From positions 1 through 64,000 of the forward strand of contig NZ_NJFZ01000002.1 of assembly GCF_002270355.1 (NCBI RefSeq): a stretch of DNA of 64,000 nt. The letters are read 5' to 3'. The notes under the pieces are model-generated. The model was not told where the DNA came from. It saw only the letters and a program-made list of their open reading frames with translations, and searched no databases. Both the position numbers and the translations under genes were made by a program. Numbering within the stretch: position 1 is the stretch's first letter; the number at the start of each line of letters is the position of its first letter. Origin of the DNA: Flectobacillus sp. BAB-3569. GTDB lineage: Bacteria; Bacteroidota; Bacteroidia; Cytophagales; Spirosomataceae. Positions 50,757-59,564 of this stretch are shown here, piece after piece.

Positions 50757-50943
50757 GTTTGAAAAAAGGCAACAGGCACAAGGCAAAGAGTGTTAACATG
50801 TTTTTAATAACCCAATTTTTAATGACCATAGGCATGCTTTTTTACAAAGCCCTCCGCCGAAAGCCGTTACCTGAAAGCCTATAGCGTATTTTAGGCAAGG
50901 ACAAAGGATAACTCCTCACTCAGCACTCACAACTCCAAACTCC
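50757..50943. repeat. Dispersed repeats: family B copy plus ttaggcaaggacaaag element
   Basis: aaggcaacaggcacaaggca and aaagagtgttaacatgtttt (family B), then cgaaagccgttacctgaaag and, from 50888, the complement of the 12114-12165 element. The two families adjoin without a gap. Confidence 0.75.
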
Positions 50944-50944
50944 A

Positions 50945-52867
50945 CTAGTCTCCATATCGTTGTTTGATGCGTAATCCCATTTGGAAACCATACCAAAGTG
51001 TAAATCTTTCTGTAGAACGAATCGCCTGATAAGTTGGCATATTTTTGAAGGGTTTGCCATTGGCATACGATGAATTGGCAGGGTCGATTACCAGTGCCTT
51101 GATGGATGGACCAAAAGTAAGCGTTGAATTACGTGCTAAGAATTTTTCAAAGCCTAAATCAAAGCGCCATAAAACCCCTTGATTTATTTCTCCATACTGA
51201 TTGTACTCAACCATCAACCCACCTGTAACGTCAGTATTCATCATCCACCTACCTCCTAGTTTGTAAGCACGACCAAAACCATAACCAATATTTACCAGTT
51301 CGTAGGCACGAACAAAATTGGAGCCAAGCGTCAAGATATTATAAAATGCAGGAACACCCGTTTTGAAAGTGATATTAGCGGACTGTATCTCATCTATAGC
51401 TACTTCAAATCGTTTATAGCCATTGCCTTTGCCCACAAAACTCAAAAAGCCGATTGGTGCGGTGGCCGATGAATCACTAAAGTTCAAAAAGCCAATTTGA
51501 TGTCCTCCTTTCGAGATTTTATGGGAAAAGTTGAGAAGCCCAACTTGCCATCCTTTTGACTCTTTTAACACCACATTCAAGACTGGCGCCATTTGAAGTC
51601 CTTTAGATAGCTTCCCTGTCACATTTAACACACCTGATAATTGTGCACCTTTGGTTTCTTTATGAGTAATATTGATAAGACCAGCGGCTTGTAAACCCCT
51701 CATATTTTTCCATGTATGGTTCCAACCAAGTGTCATAGCCACACCTTGGGTTTCGCCCAAAACCGTATTGAACACCCCGCCCATTTGTACACCTGTTACA
51801 TTCTTTCCTACAATATTCCCGATACCCGCAAACTGAAATCCATTGACATTTCGGCGTACTCCATTCAGACCACCCCCAAATTCCATTTTGCGTACTCCTG
51901 CCGAATAACCCATGAGGATATTGACCGAAACTCTGTTTTCGATACTTCCAGAAAGAAGCTTATTGGTTCCTAAAAATGGTAATACTGATAGTTGAAAAGG
52001 ACGAGATAAGGTATCTGTTACGTTTTTATCGTGAATTCTTTGGGTACGAGCAATCATCATTCTACTAAATCTCGACTTGATTTCTTCCCAAAATCGAAAC
52101 AAGCGATTAGAGTCTTTTCGATAAATCGGGAAAATATTATCCGTAGTATCTGCCACGCTATATTCAGAAAGTAGCAAACCTGTCATAGGCACTCTAGGTA
52201 CCAAAATAGGAACCTCCTCTGGCACCGCAATGGTATCTATCAAGTTAGGAAAATGAGGTGAATTGTCATCAAAAGGTAATTCAGGCTGTTTGACTTTAGG
52301 TTGAAGTGCCCAATCTTTAGATTCTGACTGTAAAATCTTGATAGTCAAGGTCTGTGATTCATATTGAGGACTTGATACTGATAACTTAAAAATCGTTTTT
52401 GTATGATTGAGCTTTATGCGATAATAACCATTTTGATTGGTAATGGTGGAGGCTAAACTGTTACGTTCGTAAATACTGACATTGGGAAGTTTTTTGCCAG
52501 ACACAGCGTCGTATACCACGCCACTGATATACACAGGGTCGCGTTCGGCCTTGAGCAAAATCACATATTGACCTTGCACCTTGTAACGAATCGTTCCTTT
52601 GAACAACAAACCAATGGCTTCGCGTATCGTCTTATTAACAAGAATTAATTCAACCGATTTGTCTTCGTCGATCAATGAAGAATTGTATGAAAACTTAAAA
52701 TTGCCCTGAGAAGACAAATAGGATAATACTTCCTCTACAGAAGCATCCGAAAAACGAGCAGTCACTACTCGCTCAAGATTAGCAGATTGTGCAAGGGTAT
52801 TGGAGTGTACCAACAAGCATACAGACAAAGTCCAAAACGCTATTATGCTTCGTACACTAAAGGACAT
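50945..52867 (-). CDS. STN-domain protein with 16-residue surface repeats, no TonB barrel
   Basis: 640 residues. Signal peptide to about 26 (SNTLAQ), STN domain about 32-105 (ARFSDASVEEVLSYLSSQGN, FKFSYNSSLIDED, IREAIGLLFKGT), carboxypeptidase-regulatory-like domain about 112-190 (YISGVVYDAVSGKKLPNVSI), a linker, then from about 330 to 470 at least seven 16-residue units such as GFQFAGIGNIVGKNVT, GVQMGGVFNTVLGETQ, GAQLSGVLNVTGKLSK and GLQMAPVLNVVLKESK (LA_2272-like). The C-terminal 150 residues look beta-rich, possibly outer-membrane. There is no plug or TonB-box region. Third gene after an ECF sigma and a FecR anti-sigma, where a SusC-type receptor is usual. Function unknown. Confidence 0.85.
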   Translation of the reverse strand: MSFSVRSIIAFWTLSVCLLVHSNTLAQSANLERVVTARFSDASVEEVLSYLSSQGNFKFSYNSSLIDEDKSVELILVNKTIREAIGLLFKGTIRYKVQGQYVILLKAERDPVYISGVVYDAVSGKKLPNVSIYERNSLASTITNQNGYYRIKLNHTKTIFKLSVSSPQYESQTLTIKILQSESKDWALQPKVKQPELPFDDNSPHFPNLIDTIAVPEEVPILVPRVPMTGLLLSEYSVADTTDNIFPIYRKDSNRLFRFWEEIKSRFSRMMIARTQRIHDKNVTDTLSRPFQLSVLPFLGTNKLLSGSIENRVSVNILMGYSAGVRKMEFGGGLNGVRRNVNGFQFAGIGNIVGKNVTGVQMGGVFNTVLGETQGVAMTLGWNHTWKNMRGLQAAGLINITHKETKGAQLSGVLNVTGKLSKGLQMAPVLNVVLKESKGWQVGLLNFSHKISKGGHQIGFLNFSDSSATAPIGFLSFVGKGNGYKRFEVAIDEIQSANITFKTGVPAFYNILTLGSNFVRAYELVNIGYGFGRAYKLGGRWMMNTDVTGGLMVEYNQYGEINQGVLWRFDLGFEKFLARNSTLTFGPSIKALVIDPANSSYANGKPFKNMPTYQAIRSTERFTLWYGFQMGLRIKQRYGD

Positions 52868-52914
52868 AGATTCAAATTGTTTAAAGAGAGTTTTGAGGTT
52901 CCAAAATTAGGAAA

Positions 52915-53952
52915 TTATTGGCAACCTTTTCCCTCTAAAACGAAATTTTGACCTTGCTTTTGTACATTTATGTCGAAAGTTGTAGCAATTACGGCAAGAA
53001 TATTTTCCAACGACTCCTTTTCAAAATTTACGGTCAATTTACAATGGCTCATCGCCTCGTTGGCTAAGGTTACTTTTACCCCATAAACTTGACTTAAGGT
53101 CGTTACAACAGAAGATAAATCGGTATTTTCAAAATTAAAACTTTGAGAAAAATAAGCAGCTTGATTGGCATCTACATTGGCCGAGCGTACAACATCGTCG
53201 CCTTGGACTTCCGCTTGTTCGCCTGGGAGTAATTGTATAACTGAAGAGGATTTTTTGACTTGAACTTTACCTGTTTTCACCCACACTTTTACCTGTTTCG
53301 AATAAGCATTGACATTGAACGACGTTCCCAATACTTTTATAGCTGCGCCTTGTGCATGAATAATAAAAGGATGCTGAGCATCGTGCGCGACATCAAAAAA
53401 GGCTTCTCCTTGCAAAGTAATCTCACGTGTTTGTCCTTCGAAGGTAGAAGGGTACGAAATTTTTGAACCACGATTTAGGGTTACTTTAGTACCATCGGGC
53501 AAAGTGTAGTTGAGAACTTTTTCCTGTGCAAATGATTCTTGAAGTGGAGCTGATTCAGATGTTGGTTTCCAAAAGACAAAGAGCAATACCCCAATCAGTA
53601 CAATTACACTTGCTGCGATACCTACCACTCTCTTGAAAGGAATTACTCGTTTTTCGGATAATGGACGAATAATAGTGGAAGACTCGTTGAGATGCACAAT
53701 TGGCGTCTGATTTTCCAATTTGGCAGGACAGGACATTTGCTTTTTGACTTTTTGCCAAGCAGCATTTACATCACAAGATTTTTTTTGTTGAAATGCAGCG
53801 CTCGCATCCCAAATGATTTTGGAATGTTCAAAGACGGTATCTCCATCAGAAAGCTCATTCAGATGGTTTTGGATTTCGGGGAAATCCTCCTCTGGGCTTT
53901 CTTCTGCCAAATACTTTGCTAAAAGTTCGTCTATATTTTGATGCTCTGCCAT
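52915..53952 (-). CDS. FecR-family anti-sigma/sigma regulator
   Basis: 345 residues. A cytoplasmic N-terminal segment of about 105 (DELLAKYLAEESPEEDFPEI; AFQQKKSCDVNAAWQKVKKQ), one membrane helix (about 108-127, VVGIAASVIVLIGVLLFVFW), and the periplasmic FecR core with TLPDGTKVTLNRGSKISYPS, ITLQGEAFFDVAHDAQHPFI and GTSFNVNAYSKQ. A DUF4974 C-terminal domain (about 265-340) follows, ending in a Cys pair region KGCQ. It binds the sigma factor encoded 48 bp upstream and senses the periplasmic signal, typically through an STN domain such as that of the next gene. Confidence 0.94.
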   Translation of the reverse strand: MAEHQNIDELLAKYLAEESPEEDFPEIQNHLNELSDGDTVFEHSKIIWDASAAFQQKKSCDVNAAWQKVKKQMSCPAKLENQTPIVHLNESSTIIRPLSEKRVIPFKRVVGIAASVIVLIGVLLFVFWKPTSESAPLQESFAQEKVLNYTLPDGTKVTLNRGSKISYPSTFEGQTREITLQGEAFFDVAHDAQHPFIIHAQGAAIKVLGTSFNVNAYSKQVKVWVKTGKVQVKKSSSVIQLLPGEQAEVQGDDVVRSANVDANQAAYFSQSFNFENTDLSSVVTTLSQVYGVKVTLANEAMSHCKLTVNFEKESLENILAVIATTFDINVQKQGQNFVLEGKGCQ

Positions 53953-54000
53953 ATTTATTCAAAGCCAAGTGTACGCTTGGCACAAGTAAGAATCTTTTTA

Positions 54001-54588
54001 TCAGTGGTGAAATAACAACAGTCCAAGCCAAAGAATACTTGGCAAATACTCTGCTAACTCTTGTCTTAATATCTTGAGTGCTTTTCCGATTTGATTTTCA
54101 ACCGTCTTTACAGATAGTTGGAGTTCATTGGCAATTTCTTGGTATTTAAGTTCCTCAAAACGACTCATTCGAAAAATCAATCTACATTGCTCTGGAAGTT
54201 TTTCGATGGCCTCGGCAATACGCGCTTCTAATTCTGCTTTATATAATTCATCGGTAGCTGACACGTGGTTATTTTCCATAAAATCACCCACATGCTGGCG
54301 ATAGGTATCTTGGATTTTGAGGTGCTTAATACGATTTAAGCAAGTATTATGCACAGCTCGATATAAATAGGATTTCAGCGAAACAGTAATTTCTAAGTCC
54401 TGACGCTGATCCCATACCTTCAGGAACATCCCTTGTACAATCTCCTCGGCATCGTCCATATCTTTGAGAAGGCCAAAGGCATAATTACACAAGGCTTGAT
54501 AGTATTTTCGAAAGACTACTTCAAAAACACGTTCATTTCCTTGTCGAATTGCTTCGAGTATGTCGGTATCAGTAAGTTGCAAGGCCAA
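54001..54588 (-). CDS. ECF RNA polymerase sigma factor (FecI-like)
   Basis: 195 residues. Region 2: RVFEVVFRKYYQALCNYAFG, DAEEIVQGMFLKVWDQRQDL, SLKSYLYRAVHNTCLNRIKH. Region 4: LPEQCRLIFRMSRFEELKYQ and ANELQLSVKTVENQIGKALK. The C-terminus has a hydrophobic stretch (LPSILWLGLLLFHH). The only start in frame after a stop is TTG at 54588 or 54582; no ATG fits. First gene of a cassette with FecR and the STN protein. Likely directs transcription of that cassette or of distant targets. Confidence 0.92.
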   Translation of the reverse strand: MALQLTDTDILEAIRQGNERVFEVVFRKYYQALCNYAFGLLKDMDDAEEIVQGMFLKVWDQRQDLEITVSLKSYLYRAVHNTCLNRIKHLKIQDTYRQHVGDFMENNHVSATDELYKAELEARIAEAIEKLPEQCRLIFRMSRFEELKYQEIANELQLSVKTVENQIGKALKILRQELAEYLPSILWLGLLLFHH

Positions 54589-54928
54589 GAGCTTGTGATG
54601 GATTTAAGTTTAAAGAAAATCAAATTGATTAAAAAAAGCAATTTTAATCAAGACATCACAAAGTTACACAGCTTCAGTTTTTAATCTTAAGCAATTAGTT
54701 TTAAACGGCATCTATTAATTATAAAAGGTATAGTGTATTTTAAAAAAGTCCTAGGTTTTGAAATGATGTACAAAAATAATATTCTCATTAACTAACCTTA
54801 ATTACTTCTATGACAACTATTTAATAAACATCCCCTATCTTTTTTTATTTTTTTTAAAATATGGTTTTCGGTTAGAAACACTAGGAGCGACAAAATACTT
54901 AACCTAGCACTTTTTTATTTTATCATAA

Positions 54929-55097
54929 GTAATCGTGCAAAATAGAATTTAATTTTTAAGCTTTCGGCTTTCAGGTATGGGCATTCGGCAAAACATATCT
55001 ATCGTTAATAAAAAACATTTTAACACTCTTTGCCTTGTGCCTGTTGCCTTGTCCCTAAAATAAAAAACTTAGATATAATTTTGCCCACTAACTTCAG
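54929..55097. repeat. Dispersed repeat family B, complete copy
   Basis: Left end gtaatcgtgcaaaatagaat; core ctttcggctttcaggtatgg, ggcattcggcaaaa, aacactctttgccttgtgcc, tgttgccttgtccct; right end ttttgcccactaac. The complement of the right end (gttagtgggcaaaatta) resembles the left end (gtgcaaaata), an imperfect terminal inverted repeat. The rest of the 54589-55130 gap is AT-rich and empty. Confidence 0.75.
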
Positions 55098-55130
55098 AAA
55101 AAGGATATACTGTTAACTAATAACTTCTTA

Positions 55131-55790
55131 TTACCTATTTCTACCTTTTACAATCAAATATTGGGCAACGATATAGGTTAGCATCACGCAAAAGCCACTG
55201 TAGGCAAAATCTGAACCAAATTTGGTAATAGCAATCAAACTATCTGATACCATAAACAAGACTGCACCAAGAGCTACTGTTGAAGCATTTGGCACCTCTC
55301 CTATTCGATTGATAGCCGCTAAAACCATGATACTTATGACGATGGAGTATACCAATACTGGAATCTGCATAGCTCCTAAATAAGGCCAAACGGGCAACAT
55401 AATCATCAAATGATAGCCTACTAATAGCAACAAAATCCACAGATGACGAAAAACAAAACCCTTTCGAGAGGTTACACAATCTTGCCAGAAAATCTTACTA
55501 TATAATACCTGCATCACCAAAAATGCCAGTAGGCCAGGCACAAAAGCATTGGGTAACATCAGAAGTACATCGCCAAGCCATGCAAAGGCAAGGGCAATTC
55601 GAAATGTAGAGAGGAATGGCTTTCTATCTTGTTGGCTTAGGTAATCATAGAATATCAACAAAGGCAAAAGTAGAGGTTTGGTAAAATACCGAATGGGAAA
55701 GTTTTCAGTTGGAAAAATTAAGAAGAATAATTCGAGAATAGATATGATACCAAAGAGTATCAGTATCCTTTGGGCATAATGGTTTTTCAT
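55131..55790 (-). CDS. Lysoplasmalogenase (YhhN/TMEM86 family)
   Basis: 219 residues from ATG 55790 (a TTG at 55796 is less likely). About seven to eight membrane helices. Family motifs: RYFTKPLLLPLLIFYDYL, LAFAWLGDVLLMLP (conserved Gly-Asp), and VALGAVLFMVSDSLIAI (conserved Ser-Asp). Relatives hydrolyse the vinyl-ether bond of lysoplasmalogens; bacterial substrates are less certain. Inner membrane. Lone minus-strand gene beside repeat family B. Confidence 0.88.
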   Translation of the reverse strand: MKNHYAQRILILFGIISILELFFLIFPTENFPIRYFTKPLLLPLLIFYDYLSQQDRKPFLSTFRIALAFAWLGDVLLMLPNAFVPGLLAFLVMQVLYSKIFWQDCVTSRKGFVFRHLWILLLLVGYHLMIMLPVWPYLGAMQIPVLVYSIVISIMVLAAINRIGEVPNASTVALGAVLFMVSDSLIAITKFGSDFAYSGFCVMLTYIVAQYLIVKGRNR

Positions 55791-55846
55791 AGTCAAATAT
55801 AGGAATCAAGTATTTTGTGAAGTTGCGATTTATTCGCTATTCAAAC

Positions 55847-55880
55847 AAAAACCTCGCAAGAATTTTCCTGCGAGGTTTTT
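55847..55880 (-). terminator. Terminator of the sigma/anti-sigma pair
   Basis: aaaaacctcgca (55847-55858) pairs with tgcgaggttttt (55869-55880), 12-bp perfect arms, T runs on both strands. It lies 28 bp beyond the anti-sigma stop. Confidence 0.9.
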
Positions 55881-55907
55881 ACACTCAATTTATTTTCAAC
55901 TTTAAAC

Positions 55908-56726
55908 CTATACATTTCCAAGTACAAAGATTTCGCCTTTTGGTCCTGCCTCGGTAGTGCTACCACCTTTAGCTTCTAGCGAAATCGCAAATGCCTGAGC
56001 ATTGCCTAATGACTTCATTTTTTCAAAAGTCTCTGGATTATCCAGCAAACCTGCATCTACAGGTTTTCCATCTACAATTGCCCAAAGCTGATATTGTTTT
56101 CCTTCAGGAGCAACAGGCAATTTTACCGATGACAAATACACTTCTTGCGTAGCAGAGTTCCAATAAACAATTGCTTGAGCATCTGGCGCTGTTTTTTGGC
56201 CGCCCAACTGCACTCGTTTTGTTTCTGGATTCAACAAGATGTTAATATTTTCCTGATAACTAGCTTTTAAGGCACGTTCGCTACTTGCCAAAATCTGTGT
56301 TTGTGACTCCAGAGCAACCACCTTATCTTCAGATTTTTGCCAATTGCTATACAAAAACCAGTTAGCGGCTATACTCAATGCTAGTAACACCCATGAGGCT
56401 GCATAACTAAAAGTGAAAGGCGACTTTTTACTTTCAGGAGTAAAACTTACCACCTTTGCCTCTGGTGCAATGGCCTGCGTATTTACTTTTTCAGCTTCCT
56501 CCAATTCCAATAGTGCGTTCATCACCCTTGATTTTAGCTCTGGAGGAGGTGTTTTAGCAAATTTTAGGGCATATTCTTCAATACTGTCTCGGACAGCGTC
56601 TATTTCTAGCTGAATGATTGGGTAGGATTGGGCTAGACGCTCTACCTCTGCTGATTCTTCGGCAGTGGTAGTTCCGAGCACATAGCTTTCCAAAACACCT
56701 GATGCTATATATTCTTGAATATTCAT
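55908..56726 (-). CDS. RskA-like anti-sigma factor
   Basis: 272 residues from ATG 56726 (MNIQEYIASGVLESYVLG). The N-terminal cytoplasmic anti-sigma region (about 1-85) has the pattern ESYVLGTTTAEESAEVERLA, without the zinc-binding HxxxCxxC. One membrane helix at about 112-129 (SWVLLALSIAANWFLY). The periplasmic RskA domain (about 160-272) has AIVYWNSATQEVYLSSVKLP, PEGKQYQLWAIVDGKPVDAG and AFAISLEAKGGSTTEAGPKG, typical of anti-sigma-K factors. Encoded 70 bp after its sigma factor; regulated proteolysis is the known release mechanism for relatives. Confidence 0.92.
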   Translation of the reverse strand: MNIQEYIASGVLESYVLGTTTAEESAEVERLAQSYPIIQLEIDAVRDSIEEYALKFAKTPPPELKSRVMNALLELEEAEKVNTQAIAPEAKVVSFTPESKKSPFTFSYAASWVLLALSIAANWFLYSNWQKSEDKVVALESQTQILASSERALKASYQENINILLNPETKRVQLGGQKTAPDAQAIVYWNSATQEVYLSSVKLPVAPEGKQYQLWAIVDGKPVDAGLLDNPETFEKMKSLGNAQAFAISLEAKGGSTTEAGPKGEIFVLGNV

Positions 56727-56796
56727 TTTTAAAAAAATTTTATAGTGGGAAAGATCCAACTTTTAATACTAACTGAAATGGCTACTTCGATTTTCT

Positions 56797-57378
56797 CTAT
56801 ATAAGCCACGTCAGAAGCATCAATGAAAAACTTACAAAGTAATCTCTCAAATGATTGATAGCTGACTTAACACGTGTTTTCACTGTTCCTAATGGAATTC
56901 CGTACTCTTTTGAAACCTCTTCTTGTGTGTAGCCTTTGAAATACAACAAATCAATTACTTGACGATGCTCTGGTTTTAATTTTTCTACAACTTTGCCTAA
57001 GCCAATGGCATCTATATCAAACTGACTAGAGCCCTGACTGTCAATCAAATTTATGGTTGAATCTAAGTCTTGGTTTCGCTGAGAGTTTTGATACTCTTGA
57101 GAGCGAATTCTATCAATGGCAGTATTGCGCGCTACATTCAGAATCCAAGTAAATAATGTACCTTTCGCCTGATTGTAACCATCGATATTTTTCCAAATTT
57201 TCACAAAGGAATCCTGCATAACATCTGCAGCTATTTCATCGGAGTGTACAATTTTGTGTATAACTCCAAACAAAGCAGTCGAATAGTTATCATACAGAAT
57301 CGAAAAACCACGCTGGTCTTTATTTCGCAATAAAGCCACCAATGAGTCTTCAGATATGACTGTTTTTCGCTTTGACAT
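56797..57378 (-). CDS. ECF RNA polymerase sigma factor (SigK-like)
   Basis: 193 residues from ATG 57378 (MSKRKTVISEDSLV); a longer reading to 57474 adds unlikely residues. Region 2: DQRGFSILYDNYSTALFGVI, EIAADVMQDSFVKIWKNIDG, GTLFTWILNVARNTAIDRIR. Region 4: LKPEHRQVIDLLYFKGYTQE, EVSKEYGIPLGTVKTRVKSA. First gene of a two-gene unit with the RskA-like anti-sigma. The region upstream (57379-58169) contains unusual elements described separately. Confidence 0.93.
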   Translation of the reverse strand: MSKRKTVISEDSLVALLRNKDQRGFSILYDNYSTALFGVIHKIVHSDEIAADVMQDSFVKIWKNIDGYNQAKGTLFTWILNVARNTAIDRIRSQEYQNSQRNQDLDSTINLIDSQGSSQFDIDAIGLGKVVEKLKPEHRQVIDLLYFKGYTQEEVSKEYGIPLGTVKTRVKSAINHLRDYFVSFSLMLLTWLI

Positions 57379-57516
57379 AGGGGTGTGTTTAATGGTCTCT
57401 AAATTAATAATGGGACGGAGATATATAGTAAGATTGTCAATGATATGGAATAATAGAGTATTTGATAGGGTCAAAACAAAGATAGAAAAATGTCTTTGAA
57501 TTAACTATCTAAAAAC

Positions 57517-57546
57517 AAAGGACTTTCAGATTTGAAAGCCCTTTGC
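57517..57546 (-). terminator. Minus-strand terminator with no annotated gene upstream of it
   Basis: aaagg-a-ctttca (57519-57530) pairs with tgaaag-c-ccttt (57535-57546), one A-C mismatch. On the minus strand it is followed by tttgttttt. The only minus-strand coding signal feeding into it is the small frame at 57770-57966. Confidence 0.6.
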
Positions 57547-57578
57547 ACATTACCCATTATTAAACCACACCTATTTAT

Positions 57579-57652
57579 TTGGTGAGATGGAATCTTACAA
57601 TTTTTTCAAAATGTAGTATTCTGATAGTCATTGGATTATTCCATCTCTCCAA
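57579..57652. repeat. Inverted repeat with 14-15-bp arms and 44-nt loop
   Basis: ttgg-t-gagatggaat (57579-57593) pairs with attccatctc-t-ccaa (57638-57652), one T-T mismatch. A candidate structured RNA, between the small frame at 57770 and the terminator at 57517. Confidence 0.8.
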
Positions 57653-57769
57653 ATCTCACAAATATCTGTGGACACTGGCAAGCAGGCCTATATATTTTAC
57701 AATTACTTAGAATCAAGGTTATTCGAAAAATTATACTATTGCAAATGTTCAATTTGATTGCTCAACTAC

Positions 57770-57966
57770 TCAAATGAAGTTTCTCATTAATACGTTCATT
57801 TCAGAATTACGACCGATTAGGTAGCTTGCCTTTTCGGGATTGGTTGCCTGCTCACATTTCCTGATAGCAGGGTTTTCGTTCGGCCAAAAACTGCAGTATT
57901 TTGAGTCTGAGCAGAAAATACAGCATGTGTTCGTGACAAAACCGTGGAGAACATAAGCTGTTTCAT
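57770..57966 (-). pseudogene. Small Cys-rich ORF, apparently frameshifted near its start
   Basis: On the minus strand a frame of about 63 codons ending at TGA 57770-57772 reads like a true protein: AYVLHGFVTNTCCIFCSDSK, then YCSFWPNENPAIRKCEQATN, PEKASYLIGRNSEMNVL, six cysteines. It has no ATG/GTG/TTG start before an upstream stop. However, an ATG at 57964-57966 lies one base out of frame, and one extra A in the run after it (ATGAAA-ACAGCT) would give MKTAYVLHGF in frame. So either a one-base deletion has broken the gene, the sequence has an error there, or frameshifting occurs. Family not recognised. The other frame from this ATG gives 49 unremarkable codons. Confidence 0.45.
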
Positions 57967-58169
57967 AAATAATTATTATTGATTGATGTCTTTAAACAGA
58001 CTTACGAGAACTGTTTAGGTTTGGATTGTTTGAAACTACTATTTTTTACATTTATTTTACAAACTAACATTTGCACACTACCTATAAACAAACCACATCA
58101 CCTTTTTACATACCTTATATAATACGAGTATATCAACTTTTATGACCCGCTTACAAACACGATAGTCCT
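57967..58169. other. AT-rich gap before the plus-strand TPR protein
   Basis: About 200 bp with a perfect duplicate word (aaacagacttacgagaactgtttaggtttg region shows aaacag...ctgttta inverted pairing, 57994-58016). No full promoter consensus found. Confidence 0.35.
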
Positions 58170-59282
58170 ATGAAAAAAAATGTTTTATCCTTTCTATTAG
58201 TATCCCTTATTCAGACCGTCATCTTTGCTCAATCTAAAATTGATTCCTCAAGCTATCCTGTTCAAGTTTTTCAATTATTAACCAAATACAATTGGGAGAA
58301 AAACTATGTGGATATGCAGGATGGTAGCATTTTGCAAGACCCAGCAGCCGAACGCAAAACAGTGATGTGCTTGATGTTTCGAAAAAATGGTACTGGATCA
58401 TTTATTCAGGGTGAACAAGCGTCTTCGTTTCGTTTTCGTATCATCGATTCGCTGGTTACCATTAATGAGGCTATTTATAAAATTGACAAAATCAATGATT
58501 ATGAAATGACATTTAGTGTATATGCAAAAAACTTGGATGGAGACGAAAAGTTTAGATTTCACTATTTGGCAACAAAAGATACGCCTAGCGAAATTTATTT
58601 ACGAAAATTAATCAAGCCTAATATCGTTTTTGATGCTCCCAAAAAGGATACTATATTTTTATTTAACCAAGAAGTATATCCAAAATTTAGAGGTAACTCC
58701 GAATGGTTACGCAATGTGCCAGATTTTGAACAGGCGTTTGATGATACTTATGGGGTTTCTTACAATTTTATTGAGGATGAGTTTGTATCGCATATACCCA
58801 AAAATATCAATACTCGCTTTGAAGTTTCATTTGACGTGACGACTAGAGGACTCGTTGAAAATATTGTAATTACCTCAAGTACAAATCCAGAATATAATCC
58901 TTATCTAAGTGCAGCCATACAAAACACTAGCAGAAAATGGCTTCCTGCCAGATGGAAAGAGAAAAATTATAAATCAAGAATCCAATATGCATTTCAAACC
59001 GAAAAAGAAGATCCCAACGCCATAGCCTACGACCCAGAGATTTACGACAATTTCTATAACCGAGCTATGGGTCTTATGGCTCGCAAAAAATATGATAAAG
59101 CTGTTGGGCTATTAAGTAAGTGTATCTTGATGACCGAAGATTCCATCGATGCACTCTACAAACGTGCCGAGTGCTACCAAGCCGCAGGAATCATGAAATA
59201 TGCTTGTATGGATTGGAGTTTCTTGTCATCTAAAGGTCTCAAACGTGCTGAGAAATTGTATTGGCAAAATTGTAAGCAATAG
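58170..59282 (+). CDS. Secreted protein with TonB-C-like and TPR-like regions
   Basis: 370 residues, not firmly recognised. Signal peptide to about 20 (QTVIFAQ). Residues about 30-150 form a beta-rich domain with lipocalin-like turns (CLMFRKNGTGSFIQGEQASS; MTFSVYAKNLDGDEKFRFHY). Residues about 200-275 resemble an energy-transducer TonB C-terminal domain (RFEVSFDVTTRGLVENIVIT, NPYLSAAIQNTSRKWLPARW). The last 75 residues look like TPR helices (FYNRAMGLMARKKYDKAVGL, CILMTEDSIDALYKRAECYQ). No membrane anchor, so it is not a working TonB. Periplasmic scaffold is a guess. Lone gene. Confidence 0.75.
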   Translation: MKKNVLSFLLVSLIQTVIFAQSKIDSSSYPVQVFQLLTKYNWEKNYVDMQDGSILQDPAAERKTVMCLMFRKNGTGSFIQGEQASSFRFRIIDSLVTINEAIYKIDKINDYEMTFSVYAKNLDGDEKFRFHYLATKDTPSEIYLRKLIKPNIVFDAPKKDTIFLFNQEVYPKFRGNSEWLRNVPDFEQAFDDTYGVSYNFIEDEFVSHIPKNINTRFEVSFDVTTRGLVENIVITSSTNPEYNPYLSAAIQNTSRKWLPARWKEKNYKSRIQYAFQTEKEDPNAIAYDPEIYDNFYNRAMGLMARKKYDKAVGLLSKCILMTEDSIDALYKRAECYQAAGIMKYACMDWSFLSSKGLKRAEKLYWQNCKQ

Positions 59283-59564
59283 AGTTATGCTAAGTTGGAA
59301 GTCTGAAAAAGTCAATGAGTCTTTCGTTCTTCCGACTTACACCTTTACCTAATTAAGCATATTATTTCTCAAAAATATTCAAATTTTAGAAAAATGTCCT
59401 TTATCTTTACCAATATAGAACAGTGTAGAACTCTACAAAATCATGGCTATATTTGGTTATTAGAAAAACATAAATACAAATCCAACAATCCTCAACTGTC
59501 AAAAGGCTCATCGGAATACGTTCTTTGTGCCTTGAACTAACTAGCAAAACTACTATCCACCCTA

